The notes under the pieces: generated by a model
Told to the model about the DNA's origin: nothing
Database searches by the model: none
The model's input: the letters and a program-made list of their open reading frames with translations, nothing else
Translations under genes and position numbers: made by a program
DNA from: Mercenaria mercenaria
Taxonomy: Eukaryota; Mollusca; Bivalvia; Venerida; Veneridae
Assembly (NCBI RefSeq): GCF_021730395.1
Contig: NC_069370.1
Location: 71,193,501 to 71,257,500, forward strand
Length of the DNA: 64,000 nt
Direction of reading: 5' to 3'
Part shown: one piece after another, positions 47,701 through 61,238 of the stretch
Layout of the letters: the number at the start of each line of letters is the position of its first letter
Numbering within the stretch: the first letter of the stretch is position 1

Positions 47701-49360
47701 AAGATTTTATTGAATTAACGAAAAGTGGTATCGGTAAATACATTGTATATGCATAATTTACTTAACTGGTACATACGTTACCTTGAGCATACTCATCGAT
47801 TTTGTGTTATGTATGATGAAAATATGATAGAATGTTCTCAAAGTTGTTAGAATGACTGTAAATATTCCAGGACTTTTCCTTCAGACAAAACTATTGTTTG
47901 TATTACGTTTAAATTACATAGAAAAAAAAAGAAAAAACTGGTTTAGTTCACTCTGAATGTTTAAATAAAATTTGATTTCAATTCATCTTGTTAGTTTGAT
48001 ATACGAAGCCGGAAAAAATAAATGCAGTTTGTATAATCAGTATGTAGCTAAAATGCTGGTATATTTTCAGCTATTCTACTAAACATACCGACACAGTCAA
48101 CCGCGCAACTGTTCCCGAAAACAGTTTGTTTTTTAAACACTGGTGTAGTCACGTATGTATTTTGAAAACCCTCAAGGAAAAAGTGGTGATGTTTTTTAAT
48201 GTATCATAACTTTCTTCAGAGAAAATTTTCATGGTTGTTTTTTTTTTTTGTGTTTAATCTAGGTATCTTTTATTTTGGAAATGAAAACACCTCACTTGTA
48301 TACCTCATTTTTTTCCAGATTTTTTACGACCTATATGCGCCTAATTTGTAATTTTGGGTGAATTACTTCCCCAAAAAAGCTTTTAAAATGTTTGAATTAT
48401 TATATACCATTAGGAGAAAGGCTTCTGGAAAATAAGGTTTAGTCCTTTTCATAAATAGATGTCAGCAGTAGTGTTTTCAAATCATAATAGTAAGATTTAG
48501 ATTCGTTTATTTATAAAGCTTATGGAACTAGATGTGTTGATAAACGTATTTTATGATACTGCTTTCACCCCTGAAATTAACATGTATGCTTTAACACATA
48601 GTTGGAACTCCAAAAACATTAGAAGCATAAGCACCACTTGCCAAAACACAAATGTAAAAGCACATAGTGTAAACACTCCTATACCAAAAAGAAATTTACA
48701 GATAGTTAAATGTTGGCAAGGGATACTATATTAAATACTTGCTAAACTTTTGGCTTTCAGTACATCACGTGTCTGATAGACAGGCGGATACCTTTTAAAT
48801 CTTACTACATTGAGCAAGAGATAGTTATAAATGATCCCCAAAATATTATTTTAACAGAATTTTACTTGATTGTCTCTGAAAAGAGCGAAGGAAAAAGTCG
48901 CTTGAAGAAGTGAACTGCACCTTATCCTCTTATTTTCGTACACTGTTCCTTACCATCAGACAAAAAACTGTGTAATTTAAAATTACGACTTATAATCGGC
49001 TCCAGACTAACCATGAAGGAAATATATATTGATTATTTACTTCTAATCAAAAAAATAGCTCACAGCTGTTTGAATAATTAGGAAAAAAGACCATTTTTGC
49101 TAATCGCACTATTCCTTATCCCGTGTTTAACGGAGGATTTTGCATCGATTCAAATCCCATGACCAGCATTCCAGACAAATTACAGCACTGTTTCCAAAGT
49201 TAAAGGTACCGATAGATAGAGAAAACAGTGGAGCAGGTTGATAGCCATGTGTAATGGTCTAGAAATCCTTAAAAAAGATAAAAAGTAAGAAAAACTCACA
49301 TTTTCAGTTTTGGCCGCCATTTTGTTTCGGAGGTAAAGAGTAGATCGAATACCCCCCTTG
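44716..49360. mobile_element. 4.6 kb DNA element with ~470 bp terminal inverted repeats
   Basis: Starts CAAGGGGGGTATTCGATCTA and ends with its complement. Arms pair well for about 290 bp (cctccgttaaacacgggata, attagcaaaaatggtctttt on both). Pairing resumes at 45110-45170 against 48900-48965 (gatggtaaggaacagtgt, gaggataaggtgcagt). A 5 bp direct repeat AATAT flanks it (44711-44715 and 49361-49365). The interior has no recognisable transposase but carries at least seven copies, in both orientations, of a motif near ACATACGTTAC between 46226 and 48160. Superfamily unknown; probably non-autonomous. Confidence 0.85.
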
Positions 49361-49365
49361 AATAT

Positions 49366-50472
49366 GCCTGTAGGATATGCACAGACTTGTTAGTATTAAT
49401 GTAGACTTATGTTTCATGTACTGTGTTCACTTGTATCGAAAATCTCAAACCTCTCAAATAGAAGAAATTCTTTTAAATTATAAAAATAATGCTCAAGGCA
49501 AAATCATTTTTTACCAGTTTTTTGAACTACTTGAATTAAGTAGTTAAAGTTGTGGAAGTACTTGTCTTGGAACATAGAAAATCTTAAAACATAGTAAAAG
49601 TAAACAATAGCAATGGTTTGGCACAAATTGTTTGGAGAACAGACACTAAGCAGCTGGTCTGGAATCCAGAAATTTATATATACAGTCTATTTATTGAGTC
49701 GAAATGAATTTGTGTAACATTTTCTTGTCAAGTGGATAGTTTTTTTTCCTCTTTGGTTACAGTAGAAACTTGAGAATTTTTTTCTTTTGTCAGAGTCATT
49801 GTTTGATGTCATGTGTTTATTGAGGCCAACGACAGAAAGCCTTATGTCAAAGTAAAGTTTCGGAATTGATAGTTTATTTCGGAAATAACTGAAAGAAGAT
49901 GTTCCTATTGTATTGGTTTGTTATGAAAGTTTGAAAGTGTTTTGCAAGTTTCAAGGAAATTAAATCACTTTTTTCTGCCTGGTATTGGAGCAGGAAGGAG
50001 ACGGAAATCAATATTAACGATTAATACCAGTTTCGATAGATCAGCCCATGATATTGCAGAGGTATTGATAATTATTGCACTTTAACAAGCTGTTTTTGCC
50101 TCAAGGAAATATTGTGGAGATTTTAATTACAAACATTGTACATGAAAAACTGAAAACTGAAATTTTGTTTGAAAATTTATTGAGCGCTAACTCTATCGGA
50201 CGTTAAACTATGATGATACAGGTAAGTTTATTATGTTTCTGTCTAATGTTTATTGAATTGATATGCAACGATAGTTTGAAATATTCAACTCAGGGGTTAA
50301 GTTTCCCATTAAATTGATACAGCTATTATACATATGAATCTGCAGATCTTCTATTTAAACTGACTTCTAATGGACTGTCATAGTAAAGTTCTTACTGTAT
50401 GTTTAATAATATGTGATATTACTGTCATAGTTTAGTTTTCACTATGCATGCAATGGGTTTAATTGTTTATAA
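49366..50472. other. Non-coding stretch
   Basis: AT-rich with no recognisable exon, RNA gene or element end. Confidence 0.35.
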
Positions 50473-50678
50473 TACTGTAAAATCATTTAATTTCATGGGC
50501 ACGAAATTTTGTGGTTTTGGTGAAAACGGCAATTTTATGGTGATATGAATTTGTGGATTTCAACTTTTGAACAAAAAAATGAATAGGAACTTGTTCATTG
50601 GGATTAAATTTTGTGGATTAACTCAACCACGAAATCCAGGAAAATTAATCCCCCACGAATATTAATGATTTCACAGTA
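50473..50678. mobile_element. TA-flanked MITE (~205 bp)
   Basis: Inverted ends TACTGTAAAATCATTTAA and TACTGTGAAATCATTAAT (complement). The interior halves also mirror each other (ggcacgaaattttgtggtt / aaccacgaaat..., ttcattgggattaaattttg). It is a short foldback element of a type I remember as common in bivalves. Confidence 0.8.
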
Positions 50679-52183
50679 AAATGACATTAAATTCTTATTG
50701 AAATCTATTGAAAGAACCATACCTTGCTCACACAAAGAGCAGCATGCATAATTTATGAGCATAATCAAAAGTTGGTTATAAAGTTAGTGGTTTAGTCATT
50801 GTTACCTTTGGAAAAAAGTAATATGCATTTTGGAAAAAAAAATGAAGGAAATTTATCATAGTGCCAAAATCAAGGTAAAATATTTCTACAAGGTCAGAGA
50901 AAAAAACTGACCACAAATCTGTTTAGCATTATCAAGTGTTAATGTTGCTCTGTGTGTTGTCCATCCATCAATCACACTTCCTTGTGCGGAGTTAATGCCA
51001 AAAGTGCTAAAGAAATTTCAATGAAACTTGGAACATAGATATAGATATATCAACGGGAGGCAGTGCAGTGCCTACTTTTTCATGAATTTTGTACAAGTTC
51101 ATACTGACAGAGGAGACTTGATTAATGTATAGGTGTAGACAATAGTTTGGAGTAGTGGAATTAGGGAAGCTTAATGTTTGCATATTATCAGTTATGTTCT
51201 GAACAATAACATTTAGGGTAGAAATGTTTGGTATGTTTAAGAATAAAGAAATCAATTATTGATGGAGCCCATTCATCTTTATCAGTCAAGCTGTTTTATG
51301 ATCAATCAATACCTGTGCATTAGCAGATTTTTAACTTCAAATGAACCCAGAGATAAGGCTGACAGATTCTTTGTTTGGCCAGTCTGATTTCAGATAAAAA
51401 AATTACATTGGCATTGAGTCACAGGGTAAGACTACCTCTGCACATAGGTGCATGAATTAAAACATTTAAGTAAAATTTATTGCTTAAAACAAGAGCATAC
51501 TTTGAACTCTGAGGGGATACAGAAAAAAGTTATAAAATGACAGGTTGTCAGTAATGTCAAGAAGGGCTCATTGTAGTCTCAAAAATATTTGTAGAAAAAA
51601 AAAATTAATTTGGTGATATATGATTCTGATTTCAAGTATGCATGACACCCTGCCAAGCCCAACTAACTATCAATAGCTGTCAAGTGTGGGGCCCTTTGCT
51701 AAGTTATATCTCATACTAATAAATTATGTGATGTGAAGTAATTTCTTCAAAATAATCTGACCATATCAAAATCTCATGTCCAGAGTTATTCATCCTCTAG
51801 CTTTCATGTTACACTAAATTGATACGTTTATTATAGTTTTGCAAAGTTCTAAGAATGAAAGAAGCCTGGCCAATTTCTTTTTGTATTTTCACTAGCAAGG
51901 GTAGTGCGTAGAAAACACTTTTCCAGAAATACTTAAATTTCTTGGTAAATCGGGGTGTTTACATGCCTGGATTCCAATTTCTCACTTTCTTCTCTTTTCC
52001 TCCATTGATCTTAACTGCTGGAGAGATTCCAGTAATTAACCAGCCATTCATCATAACTAGCATGCATGTTTTTCACTTGTGGTTTCCTATATCTGTTTAG
52101 TAGGATAGGTGTTCAAAGTCTAAGTTATATTCAATCTCTAAGACTTTCACATGCAGCAGTTGTTACTTTTCTTATTAGAATAC
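50679..52183. other. Non-coding stretch
   Basis: No supportable gene. The minus frame 51007-51255 lacks any recognisable domain. Confidence 0.35.
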
Positions 52184-52218
52184 ATGGATATGGCTGATCA
52201 GCCAGCAAGTGGTTTTTC
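52184..52218 (+). CDS. Candidate alternative first coding exon
   Basis: ATG in the context tacATGG, frame MDMADQPASGF, then a strong donor (TC|gtaaga). Only 35 bases. It may be a 5' exon of a large gene continuing beyond the window. The evidence is the start context plus the donor only; chance cannot be excluded. Confidence 0.25.
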
Positions 52219-52789
52219 GTAAGAAAAAAATCTATTTCAGACGGTTTTTATATGAGGCATTTAGTTACCCATTTATATTGGGTGATATTGAATTAATACA
52301 CATACCTACATCATTATATCTGCACAGTCACATTTAACTAATATTATTAAGCAATGGTGATTGAGGTTCTTACATGAAAGAACTCTACAGCACACTCAAG
52401 CCAGGTTTGAAGTGATGGGCAAGCTGTTCACAGTTAACCACTCAGACACTGGAACTACCAGCTTAAATTTCCAGGTCTCTTGTAAGCAGACTTTAATCTC
52501 AAAGAGTAAAAGTAATCACATAAATTTCAAAGTTTGATGGTAAAAACAAAGTCAATTTTCCTAACTGGCTGTGATTCATGGAGGGAAGTTGTATGTTATA
52601 TGTGGATAAAAAATTCCTCTATTAAATCTAGGACCAGAAGCTCTGCAAGCTTGTGGATCGACCGGTACTGACAATTAGCCATTCCCTTGAGATTATGTAT
52701 TTTCATTTGTTTGTTGTTTCGGCATTTCTGGCTACAACAGTAGGTGGGGGAGCAATGGTTTTCATAACAAAAAAAGAAATGTAGGTTAT

Positions 52790-53070
52790 ATTATACCAGA
52801 TTTATACAGCGCCCTTTTCATGATAAACACGTTCAAAGGCACTTTACATAGCACAGAGGCAGCCACTCGGGTGCCAAATTCATCCTCTACTAGTACAGAC
52901 AGAGCAATTTGACCAGAGGGACAGAGTGAGACAAAGTCCCCAGAACAGAGAGAAATCCTTTTAGATACAGACCTGTCTGGTTAACTTAGCCTAGCTCTTT
53001 GCAAATAGACAGTCTGCCGTGGTTCTTTAACTTGCCCAGTGTATAGCACTGATACATGCAAAGCTGTCTT
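52790..53070 (+). repeat. Bivalve-type dispersed repeat
   Basis: Contains 'caaaggcactttacatagca', 'gccaaattcatcctctacta', 'gaccagagggacagagtgag' and 'ctttaacttgcccagtgtat' in the order I remember from a repeat found at many molluscan loci. The last motif also appears in altered form at about 20053. No frame. Confidence 0.65.
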
Positions 53071-54571
53071 TCCAGGGAAAAACCATGCAGTACTGGCCTG
53101 TAGGTAATGAGAAATGTAATGTAATGGAAAATATTAATTGTCATTAGGGGTTCACTACCTTTAACTAAGTAGATATTTGTTGAAGTTGAACATTTTGTTA
53201 TTCAAGGATCCCCCTCTTGTGATGATTTCCCTCTAGTATAATGTTTGACTGAGCTGACCACAGAGATTGACCATTTACCATGACCTGAGTGGACACAATT
53301 GAAAAATTCATTGTTTCACATTATTAGGGACAGAATGTGACTGTGAATATATCATTGATATCAGTCAGCATGCTGTATAGTGTATGTGACATTTTCTCTG
53401 AAATTAATCACTGCACATTGTTGATTTCAGACCAAAATCTTGTCATCCAGTTTATTTTTGTGTATCAGATGTGATTAATTTGAGAGAAAGTAGAAAATCG
53501 GATATAAATATTTGATTACTTTTAGAGAAAACCATTTTTTTTTTGCTGAATATTTGATTTCTCTGTTATGTTTTATACACCTACACACACGCTGGTACTT
53601 TACCTCTAGGGGCCACATGAATCAGAATTGAACTGTATTGTCTAGAATACAGAACTAGCGTTGTTGTAAGACTGGGAATAATTTTTTATTAGCACATTCA
53701 TTGTCAGGATTTCTTTAAGTCATCGTGCTGTTGTGCTGTATACTGGTGATAAGTTGCGGAAATACATTGTAACTTGCTTGTGATACGTGATACATGCAGG
53801 AAGTTCACGTTTGTGGTCTAGTGTGTGGCCTTATGTCTCTTTGAGTTGAAGCTTTTGAAAGAAACACATTAGCATTTTTAAGTTCAGCCATGAGTGCAGA
53901 TATAGTAAGTGTAAAAAGAAATGGTAGACTGATGTGGAGGAGGATTGAACAGCAGTAAACAGTTGAGCATTAGTCCATCCGCCCTAAAGCATTTGGTGGT
54001 AAACTCTGTAAGGATAATGATTTTAACAACAGCAGCTGTAACTGCAACTACAACAGCAATTCCTACATGAGTAAACCCTGTGGATTGGTGGAAACTTTAA
54101 TAATGCCTTTAGAATACATTGTCTTTATTGTAAAACTTCACTGTCCCCTGATCTGTAATATTAAACAAAGTAACTTTTGTAGTGGCATGGTCTTTAGTGT
54201 GTTATTTCAGTGTAACAATGTTATTAACATGTAAGAAAATCTGTAGTACTTTTTCGTGCGTTGAAATGTGTCCTGAAGATAGTAAGTTATAATTAGTAAA
54301 CTCATTAGGAATGTTACTGTTTTTATATCAAAAAAGTATTAAAGCATCAATCCGGTAATTTCCTGTTTTGCGGAAGCTGAAATTGGTTCGAGGTTTTGAG
54401 CGACACTTGAACAGTTTGATGGGCTTTGTTGTGACTGAATGACAAACAGCTTGAAAAAACAACAACAACAAGGGCAACTTATAAGTGGTTAACTTTGAAG
54501 TTAGTGTGGATTGAGTGAAAATATATATATAACATATACTGATATTGTTCCAAATATATAATATTAAGAGA
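53071..54571. other. Non-coding stretch
   Basis: AT-rich; no gene or element end recognised. A caacaacaacaac run is at about 54460-54470. Confidence 0.35.
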
Positions 54572-54657
54572 ATGTCCATTGGATTTCTGAATGATTGTTT
54601 TCCGAAGAAAGATCCTATAGAGGAGATTGAAGACGCTGAACTTGAGAGCAGTGACAG
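54572..54657 (+). CDS. Candidate first coding exon of an unrecognised host gene
   Basis: ATG (context agaATGT) opens MSIGFLNDCFPKKDPIEEI, continuing EDAELESSD, and ends at a good donor (ACAG|gtacac). The 28 codons are acidic toward the end and look protein-like, with none of the AT bias of the surroundings. No homologous domain is recognised. The rest of the gene would lie downstream, possibly outside the window. Among the short candidates this is the best. Confidence 0.45.
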
Positions 54658-55740
54658 GTACACTTTTTTCAGCATTTTTCAGGACAAATAGAATTATTAA
54701 GAATTATGTAATATCAAGGCCATGATTCTTTGGGTATTTTATATGCTGTGCAAATGAGAAGGTCATAGATGGCTGTTAGATACAGTCATACTGTATGCAG
54801 TAAATATGGTGACTTTTCTGAACACACTACATTATTTTTCAGTGGTTCACAACTTTGTTATGGAAATGAAGGATGAATATTCTGAAACATGTGCTAAGTG
54901 TCTAGTTATACTATAAACTGGTTGATTGTGAACAAGTTCAACATCTTATATTAATCACTAGATTGTCTTTTCATTCCTCATCCCCTCAAGGTTTAAGAGA
55001 GAAAAGAAGCCAGATTCTCTTTTAATGCTGAGTGGTAAGCAAGGGAGTCACTGCATGCAGCTAGGTACCATTTTTCATGTCTTTGGTATAATGTGGCCAG
55101 GGAGCGAACCTACAACCTTTCATACATGAAACCAGGCTACCTACATGCACCAAGTCTTTGGAACATTAGTTCTTTGATACTTGACAAACTTGTATAGAAC
55201 AGTTTAAGGCAGAATTTAGGGCTGATCATATTAAATATACATGTATTTGAACTATATTATAAACTAAAAGTACAGCAGGTTTGTTACTAAAAATGCAGCC
55301 TGCTGATTAGTATTCGTAACACTATTTTTTTTTACATTACAATAAACATTTATTTTTAAAATCATGATAACCACGTAATGGCCTTTGTTACTTTTTTCCA
55401 AGAGGGCGGCCCTAATGTATTTTATCTTCATTTATATCAAAAACTGTATAATAAATTGTTTGATTTGGTAAGTTTTTATGTATGAATAATCAGGGGAAAT
55501 TGAAGTGCAGGATTGTATGAGTGTGTACAGAATTTTGTTGTTTCATATGTAAAAATTGGATCATATAATGAATTTATTCAAATATTTTTCCTTGTTTTTG
55601 TTTTTGTGGTTCACATAAGAATTCATGGGAATTGATCTTTATGATTTAAAGGTAAATAATATTTCTGCTCAAGTTTTCAATCTTTCATTGTAATAAATAT
55701 ATGATGTACTGAAATGTTACAAGGCGACATTTATCTGATT
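54658..55740. other. Non-coding stretch
   Basis: Nothing recognised; possible intron of a + strand gene. Confidence 0.3.
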
Positions 55741-55754
55741 TATATGACTCCTCG

Positions 55755-56000
55755 TAGGTGGGGGAGACATATTGTTTTTGCCTTTGCCGTCTGTTTGTCT
55801 GTCCGTCCACATTAAGCTTGTCAGGCTTTCACAGGACAAACTGCTGGCCGGATTTCGACAAAACTTCACAGGAGTGATCAGTATCAAGCCTAGTTGTGCA
55901 TATTGCAGACATGTTCCACATCGCTGCACAAAATGGCCGCCAGAGCTAAAGGTATACATAGGGGGGAGACATGTTTTTGTGACAAAAACACCTTCTAGTT
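55755..56000 (+). repeat. Bivalve-type dispersed repeat ('gggggagacat' element)
   Basis: Opens 'ggtgggggagacatattgtt' with 'ctgtttgtctgtccgtcc', includes 'aaaatggccgccagagctaa', and ends 'ggggggagacatgtttttgt' + 'gacaaaaacacc'. This is a familiar bivalve arrangement. The overlapping frames on both strands (55717-56089) arise from the repeat and are not genes. Confidence 0.65.
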
Positions 56001-59000
56001 GTATTATCAGTTTAGTTATAATCATTCACACTTGGACTCTCAGAAACTTACTCTTCTGTATTTCTCCTCCGAGTTTCTTGAATCATTAAAGATTTTAGCA
56101 AAGGGAAATAAGATTAATATAATTACTATTGAAGAGTCAATGTATTGTGAAAACTGTTTATAACATTATGTCAGCTTCCCAGCTGGGCATCAGGACTGGT
56201 GTCCCTCGGGAATTTTTTGAGGGCTGACTCCCGAGTAGAACCACTGACATGCCACAAGCTAGCAGGACTGCTTGCTCACATGATGACCCAGCCATTGCTC
56301 CAATACACAGATTTCAGGCTTTACCAGAATCAACTGTGTTTTCACCACCTTGAGCCTGTTATAATGTGCAGCATACTGTACCTGGCAAACCTGGCATTTA
56401 AGTTTGTGAAGCTAAAAAAGTGGAACATTTGTTTGAGGTGCAACATGACTTTTACAATAAGTCAGTTCAGTTAAAGAGTTTGTTTTTTTTTTCTGTGTGT
56501 TACTTATTTAAATGAACTCAGTTTAGAGGGGGAAGCATTATGTGTTTCCTTCAAGGGAATGGTGGTAGCATTTCAGTATGCTCATAATAAGTATTTCATG
56601 TAATTATGCACAACGTGAGAACTTTGTGGCTGGGAGTTAGGAAATGGCTACTTGTTATTATCGAGTATGACTGGCGACGATATTTCCTTTGTGTTTGTTA
56701 AGGTATAAAGTGATAGTGATCAGTTTTAAACTGCAGCTGAGGTGCAGTGCTGGGGTCATATCTTAATTCAGTATTATTCTGCAATAAGTTTATAACCTAA
56801 GTAGCTTGGAAGAAAAAAATGAAAAGTTCTGTGAATTGTTATGCTCAAACAAACAGTTATTACTTTACCAGTCAACTAATGAAGTTTGTGCTTAGCTATT
56901 TATAGACTATATTTGTATTAATAAGATAATTGTCCAAGTAAGTGGTTGTAAGTTTTGTCTGGAAAAGGGAATCGGTATGTTTTTAAGCGTTTCATTCTCT
57001 TAGGATTTCATTCCCAAAATTATAACATAATTATTTTGGTTTGGCCAGACTTTATACATTTTTGCACTTCAAATCTTCCAAAGGAATTTAAAAAAAAATC
57101 CAGTCCATAGTATCATAAAAAACATGAGTATTGCATTCTACATGTGTTTCTGAAATTATAACTTGAGGAAAATATTGAAGTAATATAATGCTATCTTTTT
57201 CAGGGAAATAGAAAAGTGTGTCATTTGTTTACATTTCTATTCCATTTTGCATTGAAATTTGCATTTCTCCTACAGAATTTATGAATTTTTGTTTGCATAG
57301 CCTGTAATCAGTGATCAATAAAAGCTTTACAATGCATGTTTCAACTCATCTGCACCAGGAAATTATTTGAAAAACCAATATTTTAGCAGGTTAAAGGTTG
57401 TTAATCAGATTTTGGGCAAGTTACAGATCTGTCAGAAACTTTAATATCTAATCATGTTCATTTAGCCCTTCATACAAGTTAGAGTTTTTAAATTTTTTAT
57501 TTTCCTGTCAAGGTTAAAGGCTTATAATGCCTTTGTTTCAAATGAGGCTGCCACTTTTTCCATTATGATTGTAAAATATATTAATTTCTTGTTAAATTCT
57601 ATTTCCAGTAATCAGATTTGCGACAGGTTTGAAACTGATGAATATAGTAGAATTTAAATTGAATCTACTGTTTTTTATTACCTCCCTTTATGGCTCTAAC
57701 TGTAAAAGTACATGTTCAATATTAAAAGTAGCACTTTTCTAACCATGTAATTATGCATAACATCTATTTAGATAGCTGTTTCATCTGTTTTAAACATATA
57801 ATTTAAAGCCTTATGGAACTTTAACTTATTTGTTTGATAAACATACATTGCTAAAGAAATTACAAATGTATAAAGATATAAGACCCACTGTATACAGTTT
57901 TAAAATTTGTATGATATCTATCAAATGCATATTTAAAACTAGAAATTTTATTGAAATAAAAAGAAATATTCAGTATTTTGAATATTTTAATAGTAAAGGG
58001 AGGTAATAGCAAAATTTGTAAAACATACATTGTAATTGGGAACTGTATGTAATGGATATTTTTGTTCCTTTTAAATAAATCTCTAACTAAAAATTACTGA
58101 AAGTGAAAAAAGGTTTTTATAATAATGCTTATATGTGATTGACCACCTTGAACCCAAAGTATGCAAAAACCAATATTTCTATCCTGCAGTTTAAAGTGAT
58201 AGTCAATCAGATGATATAACACAAAAAGATAGAACTATTGATTATGAATGTTAGCAATGGTAGTGAGTAATTCTTGTAATCTCACACTGTCATGTTGGAG
58301 CTGACGGTCTTTGTCACCTGCTGAGAGCCATGATCAGGTATTTTTCTGGTGATCCTTGCATAGAAATAATTGATCCTTTTGTTTATAAATGCTTGCTTCT
58401 TTTGACATTGATATTGTAACAGATGATTTTTCATATTGATCCGTTTTTCTTTATAATAGAAATGCTAAAGACATGGTTTGTGTATGCTTGGGTAGCTTGA
58501 ATGTTGTCATTGTTGAGGTTAGTCTTTGGTTGGTAACTGGCCTGTTGTGCACAGGGGTTTCCTTGCATTGACATGTATTGACTGTAGGTCTACATGCATG
58601 ATTGAAAGCATGTGTCATGTTCCGAATGGTCAGTGCATGATCATGTCTGTGTGTTCCTTGACAGACCATGACTGGTAGGGAAGGCTGTGACTACAGATGT
58701 TGTTGCAAGGAAATGTTAATTTTGTTATAATATATAATTTTCTGTGATGAAAAAAAGACATTTTGTGTTGATTTTAAAGAAGTGTTACACATTCACTTCA
58801 CTAAATGACTGCTTAATGAATTTCTGACGAGTAAAGAATTATGGAGTTGCTACCATCTCTTGCCCCAGGTTTTCTGACCATGCAGCTCTTGACCAGCAGT
58901 TTAGGAGTTAGATATTTTTATCCCTCAGTAACGCCTCTTTGCCTTACTTATGCTTTCTGTGCATGTAACAGTGTTCAGTGAATTACCAAAATATTATGGT

Positions 59001-59154
59001 GAAATAGATCTTGTATTTTTACATATATTAGTGAAAAATGTCAAATGTATTTTTCTCTGAAAAGAAACTATAAAAGGGGTAAATTTAGTCAAAACATGAA
59101 ATAAAAAGAAAATTTGTTTGTTTTACAGGTAAGATCAAAATATATTTCACTCAT
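56001..59154. other. Non-coding stretch
   Basis: Frames at 56199-56474 and 58451-58669 (minus) have no recognisable domain. A short 'cagttattac...gggaggtaatagc' type motif appears at about 57999. Possibly intronic. Confidence 0.3.
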
Positions 59155-59775
59155 GAACGCCATATTTACCTAAGATGCTTGTGTATAATGCACAGTTTTT
59201 TATCCCCGGGACCACCCTCAAATCTTTGGTGCGTATTATACACAGGTACAGATGATTTTCCTGCTTCAAAACAAGTTTGTTACGATTTTCGCCTTTCCAA
59301 TAAAGGGAAACTACTCACTGCACTAACTGTCTAGGCAAAAAACTACAATTATTGCCGTTGCGTTCAGTAATAGATGAGTAGTTAATTTTTCCTTACACAA
59401 AAATTTAATCATATTTTGAAGAAAGAAATATCAAAAATCGTAAATATTAAGATCAATTTTTATCTTTAACCGAGATCAAACTGTAAACAACAAAACACAC
59501 AAGGCGTCACGCTAATTGCTGATAATTACTGGCCATTTGATCTATAACGTTGAAACAGCAAATATAACAATATTTTATTGGTTTTATTTTCAACAAAACA
59601 AAAATCGTTCCTCTCTTGACCACGGCGGTAATTTATTACTGCTGTCGATGTAAACTCAACTTCCGTTTTCTATACTGCAAAATTGACCTAAATTATTTTT
59701 TTTCCAGGATTTTGGGCGAAAATCAGGGGTGTGTATTATACACGGGTGTGCATTATGCATGGGTATCTAACGTAC
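59155..59775. mobile_element. Probable MITE with 'gtgtattatacac' ends
   Basis: The left side reads 'cctaagatgcttgtgtataa' then 'tgcgtattatacacaggtac'. The right side reads 'gtgtgtattatacacgggtg' then 'tgcattatgcatgggtatct'. The ends are roughly inverted (tgtataatgcaca). This resembles a widespread animal DNA-element family. Borders are approximate and no duplication can be read. Confidence 0.5.
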
Positions 59776-61200
59776 ACTTGTGGCTGGTGGCTCATGAAAA
59801 TATTTATCTGATGTTCACTGGTGAAAGATATTCAATCTCAGACTGAACAAACAAAATAATATCCTCTATATATTATTTCAGTTATCAAAATGGATTTTTT
59901 CATTTCTCATCTATTCCCAAAACTGTTTACTTTATTTCAACTTTCTGACCTTCACAGAATATATTTATATTCTTCTTTAATAACTGTGTCAGACTTTCCA
60001 GAGAATTTGTTCTAGTCAGTTGTAATTACAAAAAGGAAGTCATCAATAACGGAAAGTGTGGAGGATGGTATCCTAACAGTTTAGGATGGTGAGATATTCC
60101 CTACAGAGAACCTCTTCGTAAAAAATCAATGTCCGACTTCTTTTGCCTTTTCAAGAGGAAAATGAAGTGTGACTCAGTTACGAATATTTGACAGTATCAT
60201 AATGTACGGACACTGATGCATGCAGCGTAATGCATGTTTAACGCTGAATGTCTTCTGGTATAACAAGGGATGATTTAAGACGATAGTCATTCATCGTGAA
60301 TATTTGTGGAATTTCGAACTGTTTTCATATTGATTCCAGTGCCATAAATGGAATAAAAGAGAATTCATAATGGGATTTTTCAAGGAGATATTTAAAAGAA
60401 TTCTTGTTAAAATTTGTGAAACAAATTAACAAATTGTCAGAATAAATGGTACTATTCAACGTTGCTGATTAAATGCAAAGGAATTTTACTCACTGATTTT
60501 CAAGATATTGCACAATGCATATTTACCACAATTAAAACAGTGAAAAAATGTATAAAATGGAAACATGGGTTAAGTTCAGAAATGGGACATATGATAATAT
60601 TTAATAGTGTTGGAGTAAGTAGAATGCAGCATGAAAATACAGTGTAATGATTAATTCAGAAAAGATATACGTCTGATTGTCTGGTAAGGTATCAGGGATA
60701 GATCAATACAGATATAGAAAATTGTTGGAAGTCAGATACTGCTGTTGGTCAAACATCTCGTAAAACACGTTTTTATACCGTATTTAGTTACCTACAGTGT
60801 GTGTATGTGTTTGTGAATGCCTTTTTCTTGATAACTATAAAACTAATATAGGTTGTGATAGTAAATAATTTGAATTGATAGAAAAAAGCAGGTGGGATAT
60901 CAGATTTTGCGCTCTTCGTAAACTGAGTTGCTCAAATACTCTTTCATGGAGTTTTAAACTGTTCACTCTTAATCCTAAATGTCACCAGTTGTTATGAAGT
61001 TAATTGCGATTATTCAGAGAATTAATTGATCAATAATATATCAGATGACGGTAATAGTTTCCGCTGGATTTACTTGGAAATAATTCCATGAATTTTTCAC
61101 AGGCTAAGATCGTCAGATAAGTTACTTTAATAAGCCTTTGGCTGTTACACCGTAATCAGTATTAATAGTGATGATATGTACATATATGGATTTAGTTAAA
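59776..61200. other. Non-coding stretch
   Basis: AT-rich, nothing recognised. Confidence 0.3.
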
Positions 61201-61238
61201 ATGGGAGCGCTTTTATTTCCATTCTGCAATAATGTGAG
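61201..61238 (+). CDS. Candidate alternative first coding exon
   Basis: aaaATGG start, frame MGALLFPFCNNV, then a near-consensus donor (GTGAG|gtgagt). Short, so weak alone. Together with 52184 and 54572 it could be one of several alternative 5' exons of a gene reading rightward. Confidence 0.3.
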
